Source: Heloderma charlesbogerti (lineage: Eukaryota > Chordata > Lepidosauria > Squamata > Helodermatidae). Taken from it: a stretch of 64,000 nucleotides of DNA. Position 1 is the stretch's first letter, and the number at the start of each line of letters is the position of its first letter. The position numbers and the translations under genes were made by a program. This document shows positions 12,290 through 23,164 of this stretch, piece by piece. The notes below the pieces were generated by a model. The model was not told the origin of the DNA and did no database searches. It saw only the letters and a program-made list of their open reading frames with translations. The stretch lies in the NCBI GenBank assembly GCA_026122225.1, contig JANEZZ010001870.1, positions 310,001 through 374,000 of the forward strand, given 5' to 3'.

Positions 12290-13430
12290 GCAGACCCTCA
12301 GCGGGCATGTAGCTGGAGCCTCAGTCCCTCGTCTCCCGGCGGATTTGTCCCCTGGTCTCTTTTCGACTCGTTCTCGCGCAGAGGCGCCAGCGACGACGCC
12401 CGTGCAGGCCGGGCTGCGCTGCCACACGCGAGGGCGGGGATGGGCCGCTGAACAGAGGGGCCTCCCGTCTCAAGCAGGACAGCCGGGAGGCGCCGCAAGG
12501 CCATCGGGCTCGCCCCGGAGCGGGAGCGGCGCAGGAGCACCGCCGCAGCGCGCCGCTCGCGGCACGCGCCGCGCTTCCCGGCGGCGGCGGCGGCCCTCGG
12601 GCTCCCGGAGAGGCCGCCTTCCGCGGACTCCCGCTCGCGTCCCGCAGCCGGCAGCCCGAGCCCGGCTCCGGCCTCGTCCCAGGCCTGGCCGTGCTGCGCC
12701 GCGGCCGGGCGAGGGGCGCCCTGCGGAGGGCACGGCGCTTCCCGCAGGGCCGTTCTGAGGCGGCGGCGGCCGCGCTCGCTCTCGCGCCGCCTCGGCGCGG
12801 ACAGAGGAGCCGCCGCGGCCCACGCGGCCCGGAGCCCCCGGCCGCGGCGACCCGGCGAAGGCGCCGGGCCCTCTCCAGGGTGCTGACGGCCGGCAGGCCC
12901 CGCCCGCCCGCCCGCGGATCCCGGCGGCGAAGACCCTGCTGGCCGGGGCTGCCGCGCCCGCCGCCCGCCGCCCGGCTCACCGCGCTCGAGGCTCCGGCGC
13001 ACCGCCGCCCGCTCCGGCTCCGTCGCGACCTCGCCGATCACGGCCAGCAGCGCGTGGCGGCTCCCGCTGCGGGGCGCGGCCGGCGTCTCCATAGCAACCG
13101 GCGACCCGCTCTGCAGAGGCTGCGGCGGGAGCTGCTGCGCGCGCCTCTTAAGGAACCCCCGCAGCGCCGCGATTGGCTCTCGCCGCGCACGTGGCCCGGC
13201 GCCCGGCCGCCCCGCCCCGCCCCGCCCCGCCCCGCCCCGCCCGCGGCCTCGAGCGTCGCCGGCTCCCGCGGGCCGCCGCCGTAGCCCGCGCCCGCGGGGC
13301 GCTCCGGGAGGAGGCCGGGCTCCGGGCAGAGGCGGAGCCCTCGCCGGGCTGCCGAGGGCAGGGGCGGCCGGGCGCCGCTCCCCCGGGCTGAAGCCCGCTG
13401 TCTGGGCGCTGGGCGCTCGCAGTCATGATG
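12290..13430 (-). promoter_or_regulatory. CpG island / MAP1A promoter
   Basis: This is a strongly GC- and CpG-rich block covering the MAP1A first coding exon and its upstream flank, bordered by AT-rich repeats on both sides. On the minus strand a CCAAT box (plus-strand ATTGG at 13171-13177) lies about 80 nt upstream of the ATG. A run of about five tandem GC boxes (plus-strand CCCCG repeats) lies at 13209-13243. No TATA box is seen. The long open frames in other phases here arise from high GC content and are not reported as genes. Confidence 0.75.
12981..13092 (-). CDS. MAP1A: MAP1A first coding exon (long isoform)
   Basis: Microtubule-associated protein 1A binds and stabilises neuronal microtubules. 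The minus-strand ATG at 13092 opens 37 codons plus one base before a consensus donor (GTGAGC, starting at plus position 12980). Residues 13-20 (HALLAVIG) followed by EVATE match the N-terminal core of the MAP1 family, where MAP1B has a LLVVVGEIVTEE-type stretch. The exon ends in LERG with phase 1, where MAP1 proteins continue with GIRSWD. Exon 2 is not found on the minus strand to the left, so intron 1 is longer than 12.9 kb. The exon sits in a CpG island with a CCAAT box and tandem GC boxes upstream. TP53BP1 lies divergently about 19.6 kb away, the same neighbour order as in human. Residues, splice site and synteny are seen or known; expression as the long isoform is inferred. Confidence 0.87.
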
Positions 13431-13544
13431 TGTCACGTCGATAATGGCCGAAATGTATAGAAAATAAAACTCAGGTTTGCGCCACAGAACACACTCGCTG
13501 CCACCCCAAATCATTCACCCAAACATAGAGGACTGGGTTTGTTT

Positions 13545-14746
13545 GTTTACAATATTTACATACCGCTCCTCATCAGAAGATTTTGGAGTGATGAACAACA
13601 TGATAGAAGAATAAAACAATGGTTAAAAGAGTTAAAACATGTTTTTAAAAAAACAAACCCCAACAAAGTGGAATTTAACAAACCACAGCTGGTCATGCAA
13701 GGAAGGCCTCTTGAAAGGACAACATCTTCAGGAGGCGCTGGAAGGAACACAATGTTGGTGCCTGCCTGACCTCTAAAGGTAGGGAATTCCACAGGAAGGG
13801 GGCCACCACACTGAAGGCTATTTTCCTGGTGGACTCCAACTGGGCCAAGGGTCCATGTGGAACCACCAGGAACATGCCCTCTGATGACCTCAGTGACCGG
13901 GGGGGGGGGTTAGTAAGGAAGGAGGCGCTCTCTCAGGTACGCTGGCCCTTAAACCTGGCCCAGTAGCAAATAGGCAGCCAGTGCAGTTCCCTCAGCAAAG
14001 GAGTTACACGATGAAAAGGGGCAGCTCCCACAAACAGCCAAGCTGCTGCATTCTGCACTAGCTCCAGCTTCCAGACCGGCCTTAAGGGCAGCCCCACATA
14101 GAGCGCATTGCAGTAATCCAGTCTTGAGGTTACTAATGCCTGTACCACTGTGGTCAAGCTATCCCTGTCCAGGAGAGGCCGTAGCTGGCGAACCAGCCAA
14201 AGCTGGTAAAAGGCACTCCGAGCCGCCACAACCACTTGGGCCTCCAGCAACAATGATGGGCCTAGGAGTACCACTAGACTACAGAGCTGATCATTTCGAG
14301 GGAGTGCAGCCCCATCCAGAACAGGCAATGAGCCTATGTCCCCGATCCAGGAACCACTCACCCACAGGGCTTCCATCTTGCCAGGATTCAGCTTCAGTTT
14401 ATTGGCCCTCATCCAGCCCATTACTGTGTCTAGGCACTGATTCAGGACTTGCACAGCCTCTCTTGATTCAGATGTCACATGGAGAGAGTGCTGCGTGTCA
14501 TCAGCATACTGATGGCGTTTAGCTCCAAATCCCCTAATGACCACTCCCAGCGGCTTCATATAGATGTTAAACAACATTGGGGACAAAATGGTACCCTGCA
14601 GCACCCCATATTTCAATTGCCAAGGGGCCAAGGAATAGTCACCCAGTGTTTCTCTCTGAAATCGGCCCCGTAGGTAGAACCAGAACCACTAGCACAATGC
14701 CTCCAATACCCATCCCGTGGAGTCGATCCAGGAGGATACCATGGTT
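13545..14746 (-). mobile_element. L2-like LINE 3' half
   Basis: The minus-strand frame at 14631-13933 carries GVLQGTILSPMLFNIYM, HQYADDTQHSLHV (reverse-transcriptase catalytic block), MRANKLKLNPGK, SRLDYCNALYVGLPLRPV and LLRELHWLPI. It continues to the 3' end near 13550 (RKIAFSVVAPFLWNSLP). The 5' side is cut at 14746, where a BovB begins. It lies just beyond the MAP1A CpG island. Confidence 0.85.
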
Positions 14747-17408
14747 TGTTGTTGTTCAGTCGTTCAGTCGTGTCCGACTCTTCGTGACCCCATGGACCAT
14801 AGCACGCCAGGCCTTCCTGTCCTGCGCTCTCTCCCGGAGCGTGCTCAAGTTCATATTCATTGCATTGGTGATGCTATCTAGCCATCTCATCCTCTGCCGT
14901 CCCCTTCTCCTTTTGCCTTCAGTCTTTCCCAGCATCAGGGTCTTTTCCAGAGAGTTTTCTCTTCGCATTAGGTGGCCAAAATAGTTGAGCTTCAGCTTCA
15001 GGATCTGTCCTTCCAATGAGCAGTCAGGGTTGATTTCCTTTAGGATGGACTGATTTGACCTCCTTGCAGTCCAGGGGACTCGTAAGAGTCTTCTCCAGCA
15101 CCACAGTTCGAAAGCATCAATTCTTCGGTGCTCAGCCTTCCTTATAGTCCAGCTCTCACAGCCATACATTACTACTGGGAAAACCATAGCTTTGATTAGA
15201 CGGACCTTTGTCGGCAAGGTGATGTCTCTGCTTCTTACTATGCTGTTTAGGTTTGCCATAGCTTTCCTCCCAAGGAGCAAGCGTCTTTTAATTTCATGGC
15301 TACAGTCACTGTCTGCGGTGATCTTGGAGCCCAAGAAAGTAAAATCTGTCACTGCTTCCATTTCTTCCCCTTCTATATGCCAGGAAGTGATAGGGCCAGA
15401 TGCCATGATTTTAGTTTTTTTAATGTTGAGTTTCAAACCAGCTTTTGCACTCTCCTCTTTCACCCTCAACAAGAGGCTCTTGAGATCCTCTTCGCTTTCT
15501 GCCATTAGGGTGGTATCGTCTGCATATCGGAGGTTGTTGATAATTCTCCCAGCAATCTTAATTCCGACCTGTGATTCATCCAACCTGGCATTTCTCATGA
15601 TGTACTCTGCATATAAGTTAAATAAGCAGGGTGACAATATGCAGCCTTGTCGTACTCCTTTCCCAATTTTGAACCACTCGGTTGTTCCATGTCTGGTTCT
15701 GACTGTTGCTTCTTGGTGCTCGTACAGGTTTCTCAGGAGACAGGTCAGGTGGTCTGGTACTCACATCACTTTAAGAATTTGCCACAGTTTGTTGTGATCC
15801 ACACAATCAAAGGCTTTCGCGTAGTCAATGAAGCAGAAATAGACGTTTTTCTGGAATTCTATTGCTTTCTCCATGATGCAGCAAATGTTGGCGATTTGAT
15901 CTCTAGTTCCTCTGCCTCTTCGAAACCCAGCTTGTACTTCCGGTAGTTCTCGGTTCACATACTGCTGAAGCCTAGCTTGTAGGATTTTGAGCATCACCTT
16001 GCTGGCATGTGAAATGAGCGCAATTGTGCGGTAGTTTGAACACTCTTTGGCGTTGCCCTTCTTTGGAAGTAGATTGTAAACTGACCTTTTCCAGTCTTGC
16101 AGCCATTGTTGAGTGTTCCAAATTTGTTGGCATATTGAATGCAGCACTTTAACAGCATCATCTTTTAGGATTTTAAATAGCTCAGCTGGAATACTGTCAT
16201 CTCCGCTAGCTTTGTTGTTACTAATGCTTCCTAAGGCCCACTTGACTTCACTCTCGAGGATGTCCGGCTCAAGTTCAGTGACCGCACTATCATGGCTCTC
16301 AGGGACATTAAGATATTTCCTGTATAGTTCTTCTGTGTATTCTTTCCACCTCTTCTTAATCTCATCTGCCTGTGTTAGGTCCCTGCCTTCTTTGTCCTTT
16401 ATCATGCCCGTCTTTGCACAAAAGGTTCCCTTGAGATCTCCGATTTTCTTGAAGAGATCTCTAGTCTTTCCCATTCTGTTGTTTTCCTCGATTTCTTTGC
16501 ATTGTTCATTTAAGAAGGCCTTCTTGTCTCTCCTTGCTATTCTCTGGAATTCTGCATTCAGTTGGATATATCTTCCCCTTTCTCCTTTGCTTTTCGCTTC
16601 CCTTCTTTCCTCAGCTACCTGTAAAGCCTCATCAGACAGGCACTTGGCTTTCTTGCATTTCTTTTTCTTTGGGATGGATTGAGTTGCTGCCTCCTGAACA
16701 ATGTTACGGACCTCCATCCATAGTTCCTCAGGCACTCTGTCTATCAGGTCTAATCCCTGAAATCTATTCCTCACCTCCACTGTATATTCATAAGGGATAT
16801 GATTTAGGTCATACCTGAATGGTTTAGTGGTTTTCCCTACGTTCTTCAATTTAAGCTGAAATTTTGCAAGAAGCAGCTCATGATCTGAGCCACAGTCAGC
16901 TCCAGGTCTTGTTTTGACTGACTGTATAGAGCTTCTCCATCTTTGGCTGCAAAGGACATAATCAATCTGATTTCGATATTGACCATCTGGTGATGTCCAT
17001 GTGTAGAGTCGTCTCTTGTGCTGTTGGAAAAGAGTGTTTGCTATGATCAGCATTTTCTCTTGGCAAAACTCTATTAGCCTTTGTTCTGCTTCATTTTGTA
17101 CACCAAGGCCATGCTTGCCTGTTATCCTGGTAATCTCTTGACTTCCTCCTTTAGCATTCCAATCCCCTATGATGAAGAGGACATCTTTTTTTGGTGTTAG
17201 TTCTAGAAGGTGTTGTAGGTCTTCATAGAACTGATCAACCTCAGTTTCTTCGGCATCAGCGGTTGGGGCATAGACTTGTATTACTGTGATGTTGAATGGT
17301 TTGCCTTGGATTCGTACTGAGATCATTCTGTCATTTTTAAGATTGTACCCCAGTACTGCTTTTCCCACCCTTTTGTTGAGTATGAGTGCTACACCATTTC
17401 TTCTAAGG
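14747..17408 (-). mobile_element. BovB/RTE LINE, 5' part lost
   Basis: Minus-strand frames 17464-15761 (567 codons) and 15637-14756 (293 codons) give APE endonuclease (QVYAPT, FIIGDWNAKG, YRNQIDYVLCS, DCGSDHELLL), RT (VPEVQAGFRRG-type block, CFIDYAKAFDCVDHNKLW, LRYADDTTLMAES) and the C-terminal GCESWTIRKAEHRRIDAFEL. Only a frameshift separates the two. The 5' end stops at 17408 where a SPIN terminus starts; the first roughly 530 bp of a full copy are missing. Confidence 0.95.
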
Positions 17409-17484
17409 CAGCGGTTCTCAACCTGTGGGTCATGACCCCTTTGGGGGTCAAACGACCCTTTCACAGGGGTCGCCTTAGACCATC
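17409..17484 (+). mobile_element. hAT (SPIN-type) left terminus
   Basis: It begins CAGCGGTTCTCAACCTGTGG and continues with the GGGGGTCAAACGACCC and CACAGGGGTCGCC blocks, then stops at GACCATC. This matches, from memory, the end of SPIN/URR1-type hAT elements, which are known to have moved horizontally among tetrapods. The left flank is BovB (8 bp TTCTAAGG). The other terminus lies at 19847. Confidence 0.8.
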
Positions 17485-17997
17485 ACTACGACAACTTGGA
17501 AGGGCTCAGCTGGGTGGATTACAGCGAGCCTGGCGGCTCCGACGGGGCGCGCTGCGTGTCTCGCCAGCCTGACGCTTACGATACGCTCAGCTCCAACGGT
17601 GAGTGGAGGAGGCGTCGGGCCGACGGCGACCTGCCGCCCCCGAGGGGGCTTTTCTGCCTGCCCCCACCGGCTTCTCTCTCCCTCGCCACCCCGCTCCCGT
17701 CTCGCCTCGCTCTCGTCTCTTCACTACACAAAGGCATTGCTGTTGTGTCCCGCTGCTCCGGGGTGAGCTTGGAGGGGCGCCAGGCGCTGGACGGGACCGG
17801 CGGGGTTTTGTGGCAGGCTTCGTGGGCAGGCTCCGTGGGCAGGCTCCGCAACAGGCCCAGGGCTTGCCTCCGACCATGTGAAGAGTTCCGGAGATGGGCC
17901 TATCCAGGAGGCGAGAGAGGATAGGGATGGGGATGAGGATGAGGAGGTTGGTCTTGAGCCAACCCTTCGAGGTTAACCGTCAAAAGAAGCCCAAAAT
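17485..17997 (+). other. GC-rich segment with open frame and splice donor, origin unknown
   Basis: Immediately after the SPIN end comes CpG-rich DNA with an open frame reading DHHYDNLEGLSWVDYSEP and ending QPDAYDTLSSNG. It is followed by a consensus donor GTGAGTGG starting at 17599. The D frame passes back through the SPIN end, where TTAG at 17475-17478 could act as an acceptor. Downstream is GC-rich, intron-like sequence. I do not recognise the protein. It may be a captured or retained host exon, a processed pseudogene piece, or a fortuitous frame in a CpG island. Confidence 0.4.
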
Positions 17998-18203
17998 CTT
18001 TGGGTAAAATCCAGCTAAAGCCCTACTTAACGTAGACGCATTGAAATGAATGGGACCGACGTTCATAGAATCATAGAATAGTAGGGTAGGAAGGGTCCTA
18101 TAAGGCCATCGAGTCCAACCCCAAGGTAGTCATGATGGTTTTAAGTCCCGTTCATTTTAATGGGTCTACTCTAAAAAGGGCTTTAGTTGGGTTTTATCCA
18201 GAG
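17998..18203. mobile_element. MITE with inverted ends, split by CR1 tail
   Basis: Imperfect terminal inverted repeats occur at about 17999-18056 (TGGGTAAAATCCAGCTAAAG) and 18140-18202 (complement TGGATAAAACCCAACTAAAG). Between them at 18064-18125 is a CR1 3' end on the minus strand (TCATAGAATCATAGAATAGT). No coding capacity is seen. Confidence 0.65.
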
Positions 18204-19140
18204 TTGCCCTATTGCCCAGCTGTGGATTTTGAAATTATTGCCTGGCTTCCGCCCGTCTTGGCCTTTTACGTAAAGAGAGGAATGGTGTCTCTGAGCGTGT
18301 GCAGAGTTGCAGCTCTGAGAAGATGCAGAGTGGGCCTCTTGAGCATGTGCAAAGGTCTTGGGCATGTGCAAAATGGCCCTGTTGGAAGGGAACACTGGAG
18401 AGGCAGTCAAATGGGGTGAGTGGGCTATGGGTGTCATTAAGGCTGCAATTAAATGTGTGCTTATGTGGGAGTAAGCTTACTTGAGAGTAAGCCCCTATTG
18501 AACTGACAGCGGGGCTCACTTCCTGGGCAGGACCAAGGTATTTGGGTGCCTGAAGCAGAAAATCCAAACATAATTCTTCCTGCTACCAAATTCATGCTAA
18601 CATGAGACCTGACCCATCAAGACATGCTCCTACACAAGCCCCATTGAAGGTGCAAGTGCTTTCAGTGTGGGGCACACACTGGTGGGTTGTGCACCAGAGA
18701 TCAGACCATCTGCCTCCAACTGCTGTGTGTGTTTTAGTTTATAAAGTTTTATAGTAACTTTCAGTTTTTTAAGGGATCAATGACACAAAGCAAATGGCAA
18801 GATCATGTGGGGTGAGGGAGTAAGGGAAAAGGAAAAGACCGGGAGGAGAACATAAAGATGCAGAGGGATAAAATCATACCATCAGAGTTGGAATGAACTC
18901 TGGTCCAGGGATGGGGAACTGTTCTGGCCCCAGGGGCCGGATTGCCTCCTGGGACAACCTCTGGGGGCAGGATGCTGTTGGGGTGGGCTCATTCTCCTGA
19001 AGCCCCACCTCCTTTCTCCAAAGCCCCCACTCCTGACATCTTTAACTGCTCAGAGATATTTTTTAAAAATATGATAAGCGATAAATAAATCTATGAAATA
19101 AATAATAAAGAAACAATCAAAGTCTCTTTTTCCATGTGTT
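18204..19140. other. SPIN-bounded segment, mostly unassigned
   Basis: This is non-coding. A short interspersed fragment at about 18425-18515 matches (inverted) the one at 6450-6535. The stretch around 18900-19030 is a GC-rich low-complexity repeat-like block (CAGGGGCCGGATTGCC). No other feature is supported. Confidence 0.4.
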
Positions 19141-19149
19141 GAGAATATG

Positions 19150-19296
19150 ATGAGGTGCTTAGCCTTCTGCAATCTGGTGCCTTCCCAATGTGTTGCACAG
19201 CATCTCCCATCATCCCCAGCCAGCTTGGCCAACTGAGCAGGCTGGGGATGCTAGGAGTTGTTGTTCGGCACATCAGGAAGGCAGCAGGTTGGGGAA
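19150..19296. mobile_element. palindromic foldback MITE
   Basis: Left arm CTGGTGCCTTCCCAATGTGT ... CATCCCCAGCC and right arm GGCTGGGGATGCTAGGAGTT ... CAGGAAGGCAGCAGG are reverse complements with some mismatches, around a short loop near 19225. It has no coding capacity. Confidence 0.65.
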
Positions 19297-19574
19297 AGTG
19301 GCCTAGATAGGTGAGTCTCTTTCACCACAGAGGATGTCTTTCATCCTGCCGAGATCCTTAATCAAGCGGGGAGATACCTAATCAAGGAGGAGGCTCTTGG
19401 ACTTCCCGACCCAAGTGTCTTATTTTCTGACCATCTTGAATTCCACCAGCTGAGTTCATGCCTGATCTGATGGGTTATGTAAGCTGTAGATGCTGTCTGC
19501 TCCTCTCCAGTCCAATACTCCACTCCCAATTTGGGGTTGTTATATTAAGACAGTTACCCATGCTACACCATGCT

Positions 19575-19847
19575 TCAAGACAAAATTTCATTTATTTGTA
19601 ATTAGAAATAAGTATTTCACAATATATAATTACATAATTGTTTTGTGATTAATCACTATGCTTTAATTATGTTCAATTTGTAACAATGAAAATACATCCT
19701 GCATATCAGATATTTACATTACGATTCATAACAGTAGCAAAATTACAGTTATGAAGTAGCAACGAAAATAATTTTATGGTTGGGGGTCACCACAACATGA
19801 GGAACTGTATTAAAGGGTCGCGGCATTAGGAAGGTTGAGAACCACTG
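19575..19847 (-). mobile_element. hAT (SPIN-type) right terminus
   Basis: Read on the minus strand this starts CAGTGGTTCTCAACCTTCCT and continues through GGTGACCCCCAACCATAAAA and TCGTTGCTACTTCATAACTG. It closely resembles the other end of SPIN/URR1-type non-autonomous hATs. The right flank is CR1 (8 bp CTCTAGTT), unlike the left terminus, which is in BovB. The two ends therefore do not share a target duplication. Confidence 0.8.
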
Positions 19848-19984
19848 CTCTAGTTCCTTCCTCTACATTCTGTAGGAGGAAGTTATCTGCCACACAAGTC
19901 AGGAATTTCCTGGAGGGGCCATATTTTGCAGAATTTGTCTCCCAACAAATATTGGGGAAATTGAAGTCCCCCATTACTACTAAA
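19848..19984 (-). mobile_element. CR1 LINE, endonuclease part (split copy, left)
   Basis: This is about 97% like the matching stretch of the CR1 at 57.6-60.86 kb (TCTGTAGGAGGAAGTTATCT and following). It is interrupted by a BovB at 19985, with the 12-bp duplication ATTACTACTAAA at 19973-19984. Confidence 0.85.
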
Positions 19985-22900
19985 CCCCTTCATGGAACAC
20001 TGCCTTGTTGTGGCGAAGGGGCTTGAGTAACTCAGTGAAGCCATAAGCTATGCTGTGCAGGACCACCCAAGATGGACAGGTCATGGTGGAGAGTTCTGAC
20101 AAAATGTGGTCCACTGGAGAAGGAAATGGCAACCCACTCCAGTATTCTTGCCAAGAAAACCCCATGGAACATATCACAAGGCTAAAAGATATGACGCCGG
20201 AAGATGAGCCCCTCAGGTCGGAAGGTGTCCAATATACTACTGGGGAAGAGCAGAGGGTATTTCCAAGTAGCGCCAGAAAGAGTGAAGTGGCTGGGCCAAA
20301 GCCGAAAGGGCACTCAGCTGTGGATGTGTCTGGTGGTGAAAAGAAAGTCCGATGCTGTAAAGGACAATATTGTTTAGGAACCTGGAATGTCAGATCAATG
20401 AATCAAGGTAAGCTGGAGGTAGTCAAACATGAGATGGCAAGATTGAACATCGACATCTTGGGAATCAGCGAACTACAATGGACAAGCATGGACGAATTTA
20501 ATTCAGGTGACCATTATATCTACTACTGTGGGCAAGAATCCCTTAGAAGAAATGGAGTAGCACTCATAGTCAACAAAAGGGTGGGAAAAGCAGTACTGGG
20601 GTACAATCTCAAAAACGATAGAATGATCTCAGTACAAATCCAAGGCAAACCATTCAACATCACAGTCATTTAAGTCTATGCCCCAACCATTGATGCTGAA
20701 GAAGCTGAGGTTGATCGGTTCTATGAAGACCTACAACACCTTCTAGAACTAACACCAAAAAGAGATGTCCTCTTCATCATAGGGGAGTGGAATACTAATA
20801 TAGGAAGTCAAGAAATCACCGGGATAACAGGCAAGCATGTACAAAATGAAGCAGGACAAAGGCTAATAGAGTTTTGCCAAGAGAACACGCTGATCATAGC
20901 AAACACTCTTTTCCAACAGCACAAGAGGCGACTCTACACATGGACATCACCAGATGGTCAATACTGAAATCAGATTATGTCCTTTGCAGCCAAAGATGGG
21001 GAAGCTCTATATAGTCAGTCAAAACAAGACCTGGAGCTGACTGTGGCTCAGATCATGAGCTGTTTCTTGCAAAATTTCGGCTTAAATTGAAGAACGTAGG
21101 GAAAACCACTAAACCATTCAGGTATGACCTAAATCATATCCCTTATGAATATACAGTGGAGGTGAGGAATAGATTTCAGGGATTAGACCTGATAGACAGA
21201 GTGCCTGAGGAACCATGGACGGAGGTCCGTAACATTGTTCAGGAGGCAGCAACTCAATCCATCCCAAAGAAAAAGAAATGCAAGAAAGCAAAGTGGCTGT
21301 CTGATGGGGCTTTACAGGTAGCTGAGGAAAGAAGGGAAGCGAAAAGCAAGGGATATACCCAACTGAAAGCAAATTTCTAGAGAATAGCAAGGAGAGGCAA
21401 GAAGGCCTTCTTAAATGCACAATGCAAAGAAATCAAGGAAAACAACAGAATGGGAAAGACTAGATGTCTTTTCAAGAAAATCGGAGATATCAAGGGAATG
21501 TTTTGTGCAAAGACAAGCATGATAAAGGACAAAGAAGGCAGGGACGTAACAGAAGCAGATGAGATTAAGAAGCTGTGGAAAGAAGACACAGAAGAACTAT
21601 ACAGGAAAGATCTTAATGTCCGTGAGAGCCATGACAGTTTGGTCACTGAACTTGAGCCGGACATCCTCGAGAGTGAAGTCAAGTGGGCCTTAGGAAGCAT
21701 TAGTAACAACAAAGCTAGCGGAGATGACAGTATTCCAGCTGAGCTATTTAAGATCCTAAAAGATGATGCTGTTAAAGTGCTGCACTCAATATGCCAACAA
21801 ATTTGGAACACTCAACAATGGCCACAAGACTGGAAAAGGTCAGTTTACATTCCAATTCCAAAGAAGGGCAACGCCAAAGAGTGTTCAAACTACCGCACAA
21901 TTGCGCTCATTTCACATGCCAGCAAGGTGATGCTCAAAATCCTACAAGCTAGGCTTCAGCAGTATGTGAACCGAGAACTACCGGAAGTACAAGCTGGGTT
22001 TCGAAGAGGCAGAGGAACTAGAGATCAAATCGCCAACATTCCCTGGATCGTGGAGAAAGCAAGAGAATTCCAGAAAAACGTCTATTTCTGCTTCATTGAC
22101 TACGCGAAAGCCTTTGATTGTGTGGATCACAACAAACTGTGGCAAATTCTTAAAGAGATGGGAGTACCAGACCACCTAACCTGTCTCCGGAGAAACCTGT
22201 AGGAGGGTCAAGAAGCAACGGTAAGAACCAGACATGGAACAACCGATTGGTTCAAAATTGGGAAAGGAGTACGACAAGGCTGTATATTGTCACCGTGCTT
22301 ATTTAACTTATATGCAGATTACATCATGAGAAACGCCGGGTTGGATGAATCACAGGTCGGAATTAAGATTGCCGGGAGAATTATCAACAACCTCAGATAC
22401 GCAGACGTTACCACCCTAATGGCAGAAAGCGAAGAGGATCTCAAGAGCCTCTTGTTGAGGGTGAAAGTGGAGAGTGAAAAAGCTGGTCTGAAACCCAACA
22501 TTAAAAAAACTAAAATCATGGCATCTGGCTCCATCACTTCCTGGCATATAGAAGGGGAAGAAATGGAAGCAGTGACAGATTTTATTTTCTTCAGCTCCAA
22601 GATCATCACAGATGGTGACTGTAGCCATGAAATTAAAAGACACTTGCTCCTTGGGAGGAAAGCTATGGCACACCTAGACAGCATAGTAAGAAGCAGAGAC
22701 ATCACCTTGCTGACAAAGGTCCGTCTAATCAAAGCTATGGTTTTCCCAGTAGTAATGTATGGCTGTGAGAGCTGGACTATAAGGAAGGCTGAGCGCCGAA
22801 GAATTGATGCTTTCGAACTGTGGTGCTGGATAAGACTCTTACGAGTCCCCTGGACTGCAAGGAGGTTAAATCAATCAATCCTAAAGGAAATCAACCCTGA

Positions 22901-23164
22901 GTGCTCATTGGAAGGACAGATACTGAAGCTCAAATATTTTGGCCACCTAATGCAAAGAGAAAAGTCACTGGAAAAGACCTTGATGCTGGGAAGGATTGAA
23001 GGCAAAAGGAGAAGGGGAAGGCAGAGAATGAGATGGCTAGATAGCATCACCGATGCAATGAATATGAACTTGAGCACACTCCGGGAGAGAGCAGAGGAAG
23101 GCCTGGCATGCTATGGTCCATGGGGTCACGAAGAGTCAGACACAACTTAACGGCTGAACAACAA
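19985..23164 (+). mobile_element. BovB/RTE LINE, nearly full length
   Basis: A 3.18-kb copy with target duplication ATTACTACTAAA (19973-19984 and 23165-23176). Frames 20050-20673, 21087-21380, 21450-22202 and 22287-23150 cover the N-terminus (GEGNGNPLQYSCQENPMEH), endonuclease (CLGTWNVRSMNQGKL, NIDILGISELQW), RT (CFIDYAKAFDCVDHN; the catalytic block reads RYADVTTLMAES) and C-terminus (CESWTIRKAERRRIDAFEL). A stop follows HITVI at 20671, with several frameshifts and the RT catalytic YADD altered to YADV. It is inactive. Confidence 0.96.

Noticed and set aside
12298..13514. Several long overlapping open frames on both strands (up to 264 codons)
   Set aside because: They are GC-driven frames in a CpG island; only the 112-nt MAP1A exon has homology and a splice donor.
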